Part shown: positions 1-5,089 of the stretch, one piece after another | Numbering within the stretch: the first letter of the stretch is position 1 | How the letters are laid out: every line of letters begins with the position of its first letter | NCBI RefSeq assembly: GCF_042219825.1 | Contig: NZ_JBHJHQ010000015.1 | Coordinates: forward strand, 1-5,144 | Direction: 5' to 3' | Length of the DNA: 5,144 bases | Source: JBHJHP01 sp042219825 | GTDB lineage: Bacteria > Bacteroidota > Bacteroidia > Bacteroidales > UBA5342 | Notes under the pieces: generated by a model | Told to the model about the DNA's origin: nothing | What the model saw: only the letters and a program-made list of their open reading frames with translations | The model's database searches: none | Translations under genes and position numbers: made by a program

Positions 1-81
1 GCTGCCGGCTCCTTTCGCCCTGACAGTTCCTTTCACCTGTGAAAGAAACTGCCACGACACCATACCGCGGGAACGTTAGCC
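1..81 (+). other. attC site 1, right part only (core box R' at 75-81)
   Basis: This is the right part of an attC recombination site whose left half lies outside the window. It ends in the core box GTTAGCC at 75-81, with the expected crossover between G75 and T76. A strong hairpin is visible: 24-36 pairs with 39-51 around a two-base loop, with one mismatch. The last 25 bases before the crossover region (53-77) are identical to the matching part of attC 5 and attC 6 further right, so these three sites are one family. Only the cassette to its left, not in the window, would tell what gene it belonged to. Confidence 0.8.
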
Positions 82-936
82 ACAATTTAAAAAATGAACA
101 GAATAACTTTAATATTAATGCTTTCAATCTTTAGTTTTTTTGGTTGTAAAAGCCAAAATAATGTGGACGAATTAGTTAATAAAGCCTACCAAGCAGAACA
201 GAATGAAAACTATCAAAAGTCAATTGAATTGTTGACTAAAGCAATTGGAATAGAACCAAAACATTCAAATGCGTTATATAACCGAGCAAATAACTATATC
301 AATATTGGTCAGTATAACGAGGCAATAGTCGACTTAAATAAAGTAATTGAAATAAACTCAAAAGATGATGAAGCTTACTATAATTTGAGTATCTGTTATA
401 AGAATATACAGGATTACGAAAAAGCAATTGATTTATTGAATAAAGCAATTGACCTAAATCCAACTGCTGATGACTATATTAAATATAGAGCTGGAATAAA
501 TTGGACAATAAAAAAATATGAAAATGCTTTGCCTGATTATGACAGGATAATTTCTTTGAAACCAAATAATCCCGAATATTATGCTCTTCGTGCGTTCACT
601 TTAGAAGAATTGAATGAATACGAAAAAGCAATTTTAGATTATAATAAGGCTATTGAATTGGATGAATCAGATTACAGAATGTTTTATGATAGAGGAAATG
701 CATATTTCCAACTTGACAATAAAATAAATGCTTGTGCTGATTGGAAAACAGCAATTGAAAAAGGTGACCCAAGAAAAGAAGAATTGACTGAAAAAATAAA
801 TAAAAACTGTGGCTAACACGTGGTATAAGGCATGGCTGGGTTTGTGCGGATTCGACAAGTCGAATCTCGTCCTAACCTCAGTTTCGGTCGGACACTCAGA
901 CTCTCGTCTGACCGCCACGACCTCATACCACCACCG
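76..936 (+). mobile_element. Gene cassette A (TPR lipoprotein)
   Basis: This is an integron-type cassette bounded by the G/TT crossover points at 75/76 and 936/937. It holds one gene and its own attC. Its first bases (GTTAGCCACAATTT counted from G75) are complementary to 804-817 (AAACTGTGGCTAAC) at 13 of 14 positions, the only mismatch being A85 against C807. That self-match identifies the unit that would circularise. The leader before the ATG is 18 nt. Confidence 0.8.
94..816 (+). CDS. TPR-repeat lipoprotein
   Basis: This 240-residue protein begins with a short lipoprotein signal peptide. A hydrophobic stretch (residues 4-16) is followed by FFGC with Cys18 as the probable lipidated residue, so the mature protein should be anchored to a membrane of the envelope. 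The rest is a run of about six tetratricopeptide repeats in strict 34-residue register: unit ends fall at residues 55, 89, 123, 157 and 191, with the usual W/Y-x-x-A-I and A-I-E-L/I-x-P positions. TPR arrays are protein-docking surfaces; the partner cannot be named. The ATG sits in an A-rich context without a Shine-Dalgarno, normal for Bacteroidota. The last codon (Gly) and the TAA stop lie inside the attC core box GGCTAAC (811-817), so the gene ends exactly at the recombination site. It is the only gene of cassette A. The TPR lipoprotein call is firm; the role is unknown. Confidence 0.92.
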   Translation: MNRITLILMLSIFSFFGCKSQNNVDELVNKAYQAEQNENYQKSIELLTKAIGIEPKHSNALYNRANNYINIGQYNEAIVDLNKVIEINSKDDEAYYNLSICYKNIQDYEKAIDLLNKAIDLNPTADDYIKYRAGINWTIKKYENALPDYDRIISLKPNNPEYYALRAFTLEELNEYEKAILDYNKAIELDESDYRMFYDRGNAYFQLDNKINACADWKTAIEKGDPRKEELTEKINKNCG

Positions 937-942
937 TTAGGC
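811..942 (+). other. attC site 2 (cassette A / cassette B junction)
   Basis: This 132 bp attC has R'' GGCTAAC at 811-817 and R' GTTAGGC at 936-942. The stem arms 821-830 (TGGTATAAGG) and 921-930 (CCTCATACCA) pair with one A-C mismatch (A827/C924). With A920 bulged, the stem continues as 831-836 against 914-919, with another A-C mismatch (A832/C918). Both become G-T wobbles on the bottom strand. The middle holds a perfect 8 bp hairpin (849-856 with 859-866) and a 6 bp hairpin (896-901 with 906-911). The internal sequence differs from attC 5 and 6. Confidence 0.8.
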
Positions 943-2400
943 ACAACCGGAAACTCTATAATACAAATAACCATGACAAATTTAAAATCACATTTTCGGC
1001 ACATTTTATTGATGGTATTATTTTCTATTATACCAATAGTTTTATTTGGACAAGATTGGGTTGAACATTATACCTTTTCAAGTGACTATACCTTTAATAA
1101 ACTGTTCTTTATAAACGCAGATAGTGGATTTATTATTGGTAATAAGAATTCAGAAATTAATAATGGGATTATAGGAAGAACAATAGATGGAGGTGAAAAT
1201 TGGCTTTTATCAAGTATTGATAGTGTTATCTTAAATGATATCGCTTTAACTAATAACAAATTATTTATAGTTGGTACGAATGGCTTGTTATTAACATCAA
1301 TCGATATGGGGCAATCTTGGAAAAGAGAAGATTTGAACGTTTCTTTTAACTTTATAAATATTTCAACAGTCAACAACACTATTTTTTTAGCCACTGCTTC
1401 AAATTCTATTCTCAAGTCTATTGATGATGAAAATTGGCAGCTAATTAATGGAAAGTATTACCATCCTATGTTTGGTGTAGTTGATGTAATACCTAGTTAT
1501 ACGTTGTTTTTATCGGACTCCGTTGGCTATTCTGCTAGTAATGATGGATATATTTATAAAACAACTGATGGTGGAGAGAACTGGTATACAACCTACTTTG
1601 ACGCATCAGGAATATATAGGAAAATCTATATGCTCAATGACGAACAAATCTTTGTTGCAGGGGGAAATTTTTCAGCACCATATGTCTTACAATTACCTGA
1701 TAAAATAAAATCTGGCGGCATATCAGGCAATGATTTTATAATTCAAGATATTTGTTTTACCGATGAAAATACAGGTTATTGTGTTTCTAAAGGTATTTGG
1801 AAAACCCTTGATGGTGGTGCAACCTTCTATCGAGAAGACAATGTAATAAATAAAAAAGAAAGTAATTGGGGATACAGTTATGATATTTATTCAATAGTTT
1901 TTCCAGAAAAGAATACTGGTTATGCTATAGGTATTGAAAATATTCTTTACAAAACAGATTCCTTAAATCTATCCTTAAATAATATACACAAAGTTAAAGA
2001 CAAGGGTATAATTCTTAATAGTAAACCGAACCCATTTATTGCAAGTACTGAGATTTCCTTTCATTTAAATAAGCCTGAAATAATAAACACGAAATTAATT
2101 GATATGAAAGGTCAAATCATTTATCAAAATGCTGAATTTAAATGCAATAAAGGATGGAATTATGATTATTTGGATTTATCCAATTATCCAAGCGGAATAT
2201 ACCTTTATATATTAAATATTAATAATAAGAAATATTCAAAAACTATTATTAAAAGTACAAACCCCTAACGGCAGTGCCTAACAATATGTATAAATTATGG
2301 CAATAGTTTGGCAAATTAAGCAACCCTTTTTCATCTGTTCGTTTTCTACGGCTGATAGAACACTGCGCCGCTTTGTTGCCACAATTCATACATGGAACCG
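937..2400 (+). mobile_element. Gene cassette B (secreted beta-propeller protein)
   Basis: The cassette is bounded by crossovers at 936/937 and 2400/2401. Its start, GTTAGGCACAACCG (936-949), pairs with 2269-2282 (CGGCAGTGCCTAAC) at 12 of 14 positions. Both ends differ from the other cassettes outside the core box (CAACCG instead of CAATTT on the left, CGG instead of AAA on the right), yet they still match each other. The leader before the chosen ATG is 36 nt. Confidence 0.8.
973..2268 (+). CDS. Secreted YCF48/BNR-like beta-propeller protein with T9SS type A sorting domain
   Basis: This 431-residue protein has a Sec signal peptide (about residues 1-26, cleaved near FG/QDW). A repeat domain follows with Asp-box/BNR motifs (S/T-x-D-x-G-x-x-W): RTIDGGENW (69-77), TSIDMGQSW (108-116), KTTDGGENW (196-204) and the weaker KTLDGGATF (277-285). 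Phrases of the type 'D-S-G-F-I-I-G' and 'N-T-G-Y-A-I-G' precede the motifs, as in photosystem-II-stability-factor/YCF48-like propellers of Bacteroidota. The last ~83 residues (from about 348, with NPF at 353-355, then L-I-D-M-K-G and Y-P-S-G-I-Y-L-Y) form a type A C-terminal sorting domain, which directs export through the type IX secretion system and usually attachment to the cell surface. The frame is open upstream to ATG 832, but that start lies inside the attC and would bury the signal peptide, so ATG 973 is chosen. The stop lies 7 nt before R''. The ligand is unknown. Confidence 0.9.
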   Translation: MTNLKSHFRHILLMVLFSIIPIVLFGQDWVEHYTFSSDYTFNKLFFINADSGFIIGNKNSEINNGIIGRTIDGGENWLLSSIDSVILNDIALTNNKLFIVGTNGLLLTSIDMGQSWKREDLNVSFNFINISTVNNTIFLATASNSILKSIDDENWQLINGKYYHPMFGVVDVIPSYTLFLSDSVGYSASNDGYIYKTTDGGENWYTTYFDASGIYRKIYMLNDEQIFVAGGNFSAPYVLQLPDKIKSGGISGNDFIIQDICFTDENTGYCVSKGIWKTLDGGATFYREDNVINKKESNWGYSYDIYSIVFPEKNTGYAIGIENILYKTDSLNLSLNNIHKVKDKGIILNSKPNPFIASTEISFHLNKPEIINTKLIDMKGQIIYQNAEFKCNKGWNYDYLDLSNYPSGIYLYILNINNKKYSKTIIKSTNP

Positions 2401-2406
2401 TTAGCA
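2276..2406 (+). other. attC site 3 (cassette B / cassette C junction)
   Basis: This 131 bp attC has R'' GCCTAAC at 2276-2282 and R' GTTAGCA at 2400-2406. It has the longest uninterrupted stem seen here: 2286-2303 pairs with 2376-2393 over 18 positions, with only two mismatches. Both are A opposite C (A2292/C2387 and A2297/C2382), so on the bottom strand all 18 positions pair, two as G-T wobbles. The interior (about 2304-2375) has only weak secondary structure and no similarity that I can see to attC 5 and 6. Confidence 0.8.
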
Positions 2407-2413
2407 CCAATTT

Positions 2414-2980
2414 ATGAGACATCCTGCAATTAAAATAATACTGATAATATTGATTACAATGGGACTATTCTCGAGTTTTAAGAAACAGAAAGATGAATTA
2501 ACAAAGCCTGAGATTACAGAAGAGTTTCGTGATTTTCTAACCACATCATATAACTACCTGACTGAACAACAAGAGATTTGTAACACAAAATTTGGAATGG
2601 GTAATTATGAGAGATGGGATTACAACCAAGAAACTGGTTTACTTGAATTTTCAGATTCTGGGATTGTAAAACTTCGTATAAAATATGTAGATGTTGGTTC
2701 GATTTCTAATATTTCAAATACTTGGTTATGGTCTTGGGATAATCCAAATACTCTTGATAATGTAAAATACAACATTAGTGAAGTACGAGAATTTGGGAAA
2801 AGTAAGGGTTATGAAAGGCTGACTAAAAGTAAATGGTATGGAGATGAATATGACGGATGGGAAATGACAGCAATTTCAGCATATATTTTGCAGGCAAAAG
2901 GAGCATACAGAGTGCCAACTGGAGATTTATTTTCATTTATGATTTTTACGGAAATTGAAGATTTAAGAAATAATGATTAA
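2414..2980 (+). CDS. DUF6882-like protein with N-terminal export signal or anchor
   Basis: This 188-residue protein opens with a basic-hydrophobic segment (about residues 5-22) that looks like a signal peptide or a single membrane anchor; a cleavage site is not clear. The rest resembles, from memory, the DUF6882 family: E-E-F-R-D-F-L near residue 36, G-N-Y-E-R-W-D-Y-N-Q-E-T-G at 63-75 followed by L-x-F-S-D, WLWSWDNPN at 104-112, and W-E-M-T-A-I-S-A-Y at 149-157 followed by A-Y-R-x-P-x-G-D. Members are usually cytoplasmic-looking proteins of unknown function, so the added N-terminal segment is notable. The ATG follows the cassette end motif directly, leaving a 13 nt leader. The gene overlaps the next one by 8 bp (ATGATTAA), so the two are probably translationally coupled. 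No enzymatic role can be inferred. Confidence 0.85.
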   Translation: MRHPAIKIILIILITMGLFSSFKKQKDELTKPEITEEFRDFLTTSYNYLTEQQEICNTKFGMGNYERWDYNQETGLLEFSDSGIVKLRIKYVDVGSISNISNTWLWSWDNPNTLDNVKYNISEVREFGKSKGYERLTKSKWYGDEYDGWEMTAISAYILQAKGAYRVPTGDLFSFMIFTEIEDLRNND

Positions 2981-3506
2981 AAAAATAGGAATACTTTTAT
3001 TAATAATTCTAATAACTCCAATAATTGCAGGATTTTATGGTGTTATCCATGACCAAATTTCATTTACGATTTCAAATGAATACTATACAAAATTTAAGTT
3101 TGATCAATTTAATGTAGGTGTAGCAGTGCCATATAGATTAGGAGCATCATATGTTGGATGGATGGCGACTTGGTGGATGGGCATACCTCTTGGAATAGTT
3201 CTTGGATTCTTAGGATTGATTCACTCTGATTGGAAATTAATGTTTAAAGCTTATTACAAATCCTTGCCGATAATTATAGTTATCGCGTTGTTGACTGGAT
3301 TTTGCGGTTTGATTTATGGTAGATTATTCCTTATTGATAAAGATTTAAACTGGTTCATTCCTGAAAACTTGATTGATAGAAAACATTTTATTATGGTAGG
3401 CTCTATGCATAATTTTAGCTACATTGGTGGTTTAACAGGATTGATAGCTGGGATACTATATCAGATAAGATTTAGAAGAAAAACTGGTGCTAACAGCCGG
3501 TCATAA
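2973..3506 (+). CDS. Conserved four-helix membrane protein of unknown function
   Basis: This 177-residue protein has four predicted membrane segments (about 5-24, 62-83, 98-119 and 148-164). The loop after helix 1 reads G-V-I-H-D-Q-I-S-F-T-I-S-N-E-Y-Y-T-K-F-K-F-D-Q-F in shape. I recall this H-D-Q-I / E-Y-x-T-K-F-K-F-x-Q-F signature from a widespread family annotated only as hypothetical or signal peptide proteins; no function is known to me. It begins inside the end of the DUF6882-like gene (8 bp overlap), suggesting the two proteins are made together and may act together at the membrane. The frame reads straight through the attC core box TGCTAAC (3488-3494, encoding Gly-Ala-Asn in phase), and its stop is at 3504-3506, inside the first stem arm of attC 4. 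The last few residues are therefore encoded by the recombination site. Confidence 0.85.
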   Translation: MIKKIGILLLIILITPIIAGFYGVIHDQISFTISNEYYTKFKFDQFNVGVAVPYRLGASYVGWMATWWMGIPLGIVLGFLGLIHSDWKLMFKAYYKSLPIIIVIALLTGFCGLIYGRLFLIDKDLNWFIPENLIDRKHFIMVGSMHNFSYIGGLTGLIAGILYQIRFRRKTGANSRS

Positions 3507-3622
3507 AACATTGCGCAGATTGTGGTAAATTTGAACGACATAACATTAAATCAACGGCAGCAACGGCTTGATACGAAAGTGCTTCGAAATGCGCAACGTT
3601 TCATACCGGCAAACCGTTAGCC
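3488..3622 (+). other. attC site 4 (cassette C / cassette D junction)
   Basis: This 135 bp attC has R'' TGCTAAC at 3488-3494 and R' GTTAGCC at 3616-3622. Arms 3496-3517 and 3590-3610 pair over 21 positions with one extra base (C3502) and two A-C mismatches (A3505/C3602 and A3510/C3597). On the bottom strand this is a continuous stem with two G-T wobbles and one extrahelical G, in the place where attC sites carry the unpaired base that guides the integrase. It contains the end of the preceding gene. Confidence 0.8.
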
Positions 3623-4308
3623 ACAATTTTGGGTTTCTCGATAATAACTAAATGAATAGATTTATTGAAATATTGTTTCTAATCTTATTTTGCATAACAA
3701 GCATATCAAATGTTGAATCACAGTCAGAAAATGAAACAATTGCATATGAAACAAGATTGACTTTCCTTAAAAACTTAAAGGATTCTACTTTCATTGACAC
3801 TTTTGAAATTGTTAACCGAAAAATAAATGGTGTAAATTCAATTTCTGACACTATCTACTTTAAAATAAACACAATGCCACTATTCCCGGGAGGAGAAATA
3901 GAACTAATGAATTTTTTAGCTAAGAATATTATCTTCCCACCAAATGCAAGAGATGAGAGTATTGAAGGGAAAGTTTATATTGGTTTTATAGTTAATAAGG
4001 ACGGAAGCATATCTGATGTAAAAATTGAAAAATCACTCACGAAAGAACTAGATAAAATTTGTATTAATGCTGTAACCAAAATGCCTGACTGGATACCAGG
4101 AATAAAATATGGAAGGCCTCAGAATGTTTATGTTTTATTACCAATTAATATTACACTTGAATAAGAAAAAACTGTGGCTAACACGCGGTGCATAGTGCAT
4201 GCGGTTGTGTTTTAACTTGCAAACCCACATTCCGTATGCCGTCGTTTTCGGCTTGACAGTCTCCACTTCGTGGGACGGTCAACCGCACGACACCATACCG
4301 CGGGAACG
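3617..4308 (+). mobile_element. Gene cassette D (TonB-C domain protein)
   Basis: The cassette is bounded by crossovers at 3616/3617 and 4308/4309. GTTAGCCACAATTT (3616-3629) pairs with 4169-4182 (AAACTGTGGCTAAC) at 13 of 14 positions, with mismatch A3626/C4172. Its terminal 14 bases at both ends are identical to those of cassette A, although the genes are unrelated. The leader before the ATG is 35 nt. Confidence 0.8.
3652..4164 (+). CDS. Secreted TonB C-terminal domain protein
   Basis: This 170-residue protein has a signal peptide or anchor (hydrophobic residues 5-19, possible cleavage near ESQ at 22-24), then a polar linker and a TonB-C domain (PF03544 type) from about residue 75 to the end. 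Landmarks are MPLFPGG (75-81), F-L-A-K-N-I-I-F-P-P-N-A-R, E-G-K-V-Y-I-G-F-I-V-N-K-D-G-S-I-S-D-V-K-I (105-125), L-D-K-I, M-P-D-W-I-P-G and the closing V-L-L-P-I-N-I. In TonB this fold contacts outer-membrane transporters. Here the usual proline-rich spacer is absent, as in many small stand-alone TonB-C proteins of Bacteroidota, so it may be a periplasmic binding module rather than a full energy transducer. It is the only gene of cassette D, with a 35 nt leader and a stop 11 nt before R''. The domain call is firm; the partner is unknown. Confidence 0.9.
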   Translation: MNRFIEILFLILFCITSISNVESQSENETIAYETRLTFLKNLKDSTFIDTFEIVNRKINGVNSISDTIYFKINTMPLFPGGEIELMNFLAKNIIFPPNARDESIEGKVYIGFIVNKDGSISDVKIEKSLTKELDKICINAVTKMPDWIPGIKYGRPQNVYVLLPINITLE

Positions 4309-4314
4309 TTGTAC
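4176..4314 (+). other. attC site 5 (cassette D / cassette E junction)
   Basis: This 139 bp attC has R'' GGCTAAC at 4176-4182 and R' GTTGTAC at 4308-4314. Outer arm 4184-4189 (CGCGGT) pairs with 4297-4302. After two extra bases (4190-4191), AT and GTG pair on either side of an A-C mismatch (A4194/C4294), and TGCGGTT (4200-4206) pairs with 4281-4287. An inner hairpin is centred on TTC 4267-4269 (4259-4266 with 4270-4276, T4262 bulged). From 4180 to 4310 it differs from attC 6 by only five substitutions and one indel. Confidence 0.85.
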
Positions 4315-4325
4315 CCAATTTAAAA

Positions 4326-4334
4326 ATGAAATAG
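4326..4334 (+). other. Aborted two-codon frame (ATG-AAA-TAG) in the leader of cassette E
   Basis: The ATG at 4326 lies 18 nt after the core-box G, almost the same place as the real start of cassette A (19 nt), in the same AATTTAAAAA-ATGAA context. It stops after Met-Lys. It could be an upstream mini-frame that affects translation of the gene at 4344, or just a remnant of a common cassette leader. No direct evidence of function. Confidence 0.4.
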
Positions 4335-4343
4335 TACGGTTGA

Positions 4344-4937
4344 ATGAAAAGACTTTTAATACTCATATTGTTACCATATTTTACAATAAGCGTTCTTTGT
4401 CAGAATAATCTTAACAAGGAAAAATGGGAATTTAAAAAAGTTTCAGGCGATACTTTGATTTTTGCTAATAATATTTTTTTCAAAACAAATTTGTATCACT
4501 TAGACTATATCGACCAAATCAATATACCTGAAAAGTCACCATATCTGTTATTTACCGGTGTTGATTGTACAAACTGTGGAGCAAATAATACCTTATATGT
4601 TCATTCTGCTGATGATGGAGAATTCATTGTTGGAAGCGGACTAAATACATATTCGTTACCTGGGAAAGAGTATTACTATTTAAATGATTCTTTAATTTAT
4701 GAAGCAAGGGTATTTTATGGTAAAATTTTGAATGATAAGTTTGGAATTATTTGGTACCAAAAAACATTACAAGACAGTAATATTTGGGAACATTCAACAT
4801 ACATTTTAGAATTATCAAAGAATAAGCCCAAAGGAACTTTTTTAAGCACGGACAGCTTAATAAATAAGACTTTGGAACTAGTTAGTCAAAACAATTGTAA
4901 AGAATTGGAAGGAGAAATACGAACTAGTGAACCTTGA
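4344..4937 (+). CDS. Secreted protein of unknown function with a CxxC motif
   Basis: I do not recognise this 197-residue protein. It has a clear Sec signal peptide (basic MKR, hydrophobic residues 4-18, likely cleaved after Cys19 before QNN). Cys19 is not in a good lipobox because Leu precedes it, so a soluble periplasmic or secreted product is more likely than a lipoprotein. The mature part is rich in beta-strand-like alternation and aromatic residues. One distinctive segment reads L-L-F-T-G-V-D-C-T-N-C-G, with Cys75 and Cys78 as a possible disulfide or metal-binding pair; a further Cys lies near the C-terminus in Q-N-N-C-K-E-L. The start at 4344 is chosen because the earlier ATG (4326) meets TAG after one codon and because 4344 gives an intact signal peptide. 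It is the only gene of cassette E, and its TGA stop lies 14 nt before R''. Confidence 0.85.
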   Translation: MKRLLILILLPYFTISVLCQNNLNKEKWEFKKVSGDTLIFANNIFFKTNLYHLDYIDQINIPEKSPYLLFTGVDCTNCGANNTLYVHSADDGEFIVGSGLNTYSLPGKEYYYLNDSLIYEARVFYGKILNDKFGIIWYQKTLQDSNIWEHSTYILELSKNKPKGTFLSTDSLINKTLELVSQNNCKELEGEIRTSEP

Positions 4938-4951
4938 AAATAAAAAACTGG

Positions 4952-5089
4952 GTACAACACGCGGTCATAGTGCATGCGGTATTATTTTAACCTGCAAACC
5001 CACATTCCGTATGCCGTCGTTTTCGGCTTGACAGTCTCCACTTCGTGGGACAGTCAACCGCACGACACCATACCGCGGGAACGTTGGCA
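4952..5089 (+). other. attC site 6 (cassette E / cassette F junction)
   Basis: This 138 bp attC has R'' GTACAAC at 4952-4958 and R' GTTGGCA at 5083-5089. CGCGGT (4960-4965) pairs with 5072-5077; C4966 is extra; AT pairs with AT; A4969 opposes C5069 (G-T on the bottom strand); GTG (4970-4972) pairs with 5066-5068. The extra C after GGT sits in the same place as in attC 4. The body is a near copy of attC 5, although the two belong to unrelated genes and have different core boxes. Confidence 0.85.

Larger units (their letters stand above)
2401..3616 (+). mobile_element. Gene cassette C (two overlapping genes)
   Basis: The cassette is bounded by crossovers at 2400/2401 and 3616/3617. GTTAGCACCAATTT (2400-2413) pairs with 3481-3494 (AAACTGGTGCTAAC) at 13 of 14 positions, with mismatch A2410/C3484. 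It is the only cassette here with two genes. Its leader is just 13 nt: the first ATG directly follows the terminal CAATTT. Confidence 0.8.
4309..5083 (+). mobile_element. Gene cassette E (secreted hypothetical protein)
   Basis: The cassette is bounded by crossovers at 4308/4309 and 5083/5084. GTTGTACCCAATTT (4308-4321) pairs with 4945-4958 (AAACTGGGTACAAC) at 13 of 14 positions, with mismatch A4318/C4948. The core box is unusual (GTTGTAC rather than GTTRRRY), but the far end has changed to match. The leader before the chosen ATG is 35 nt and contains an aborted two-codon frame at 4326-4334. Confidence 0.8.

Noticed and set aside
957..962. TATAAT before the beta-propeller gene
   Set aside because: No matching upstream element at a proper distance, and the sigma-70 consensus is not the usual promoter of Bacteroidota; expected by chance in AT-rich DNA.
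832..972. In-frame N-terminal extension of the beta-propeller gene from ATG 832
   Set aside because: These 47 codons lie inside the attC stem and would place a polar arginine-rich segment before a good signal peptide. ATG 973 gives a normal exported protein, so the open frame across the attC is taken as chance.
667..1004. Minus-strand open frames around attC 2
   Set aside because: They run antisense to the end of the TPR gene and through the hairpin, with no start context or recognisable domain. Symmetric stems often keep both strands open.
2269..2413. Rho-independent terminators between the genes
   Set aside because: The hairpins have no following T-run on the + strand and are fully explained as attC stems, although they could still slow transcription.
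3599..3631. Possible Bacteroidota-type promoter (TTTC, 21 nt, CAATTTTG) before the TonB-C gene
   Set aside because: Each box has a mismatch to TTTG / TAnnTTTG, and both are explained by the attC arm and the shared CAATTT leader. The other cassettes do not show the pair.
4178..4408. Open frames on both strands across attC 5 (+ 4199-4408, - 4178-4366)
   Set aside because: They consist mainly of attC hairpin sequence, have no protein-like composition, and overlap the start of the real gene at 4344.
4180..5085. Reading the near-identical repeats at 4180-4310 and 4956-5085 as long direct repeats of a transposon
   Set aside because: No transposase or target duplication is present, and each repeat begins and ends with attC core boxes whose partners lie at the ends of the cassettes.
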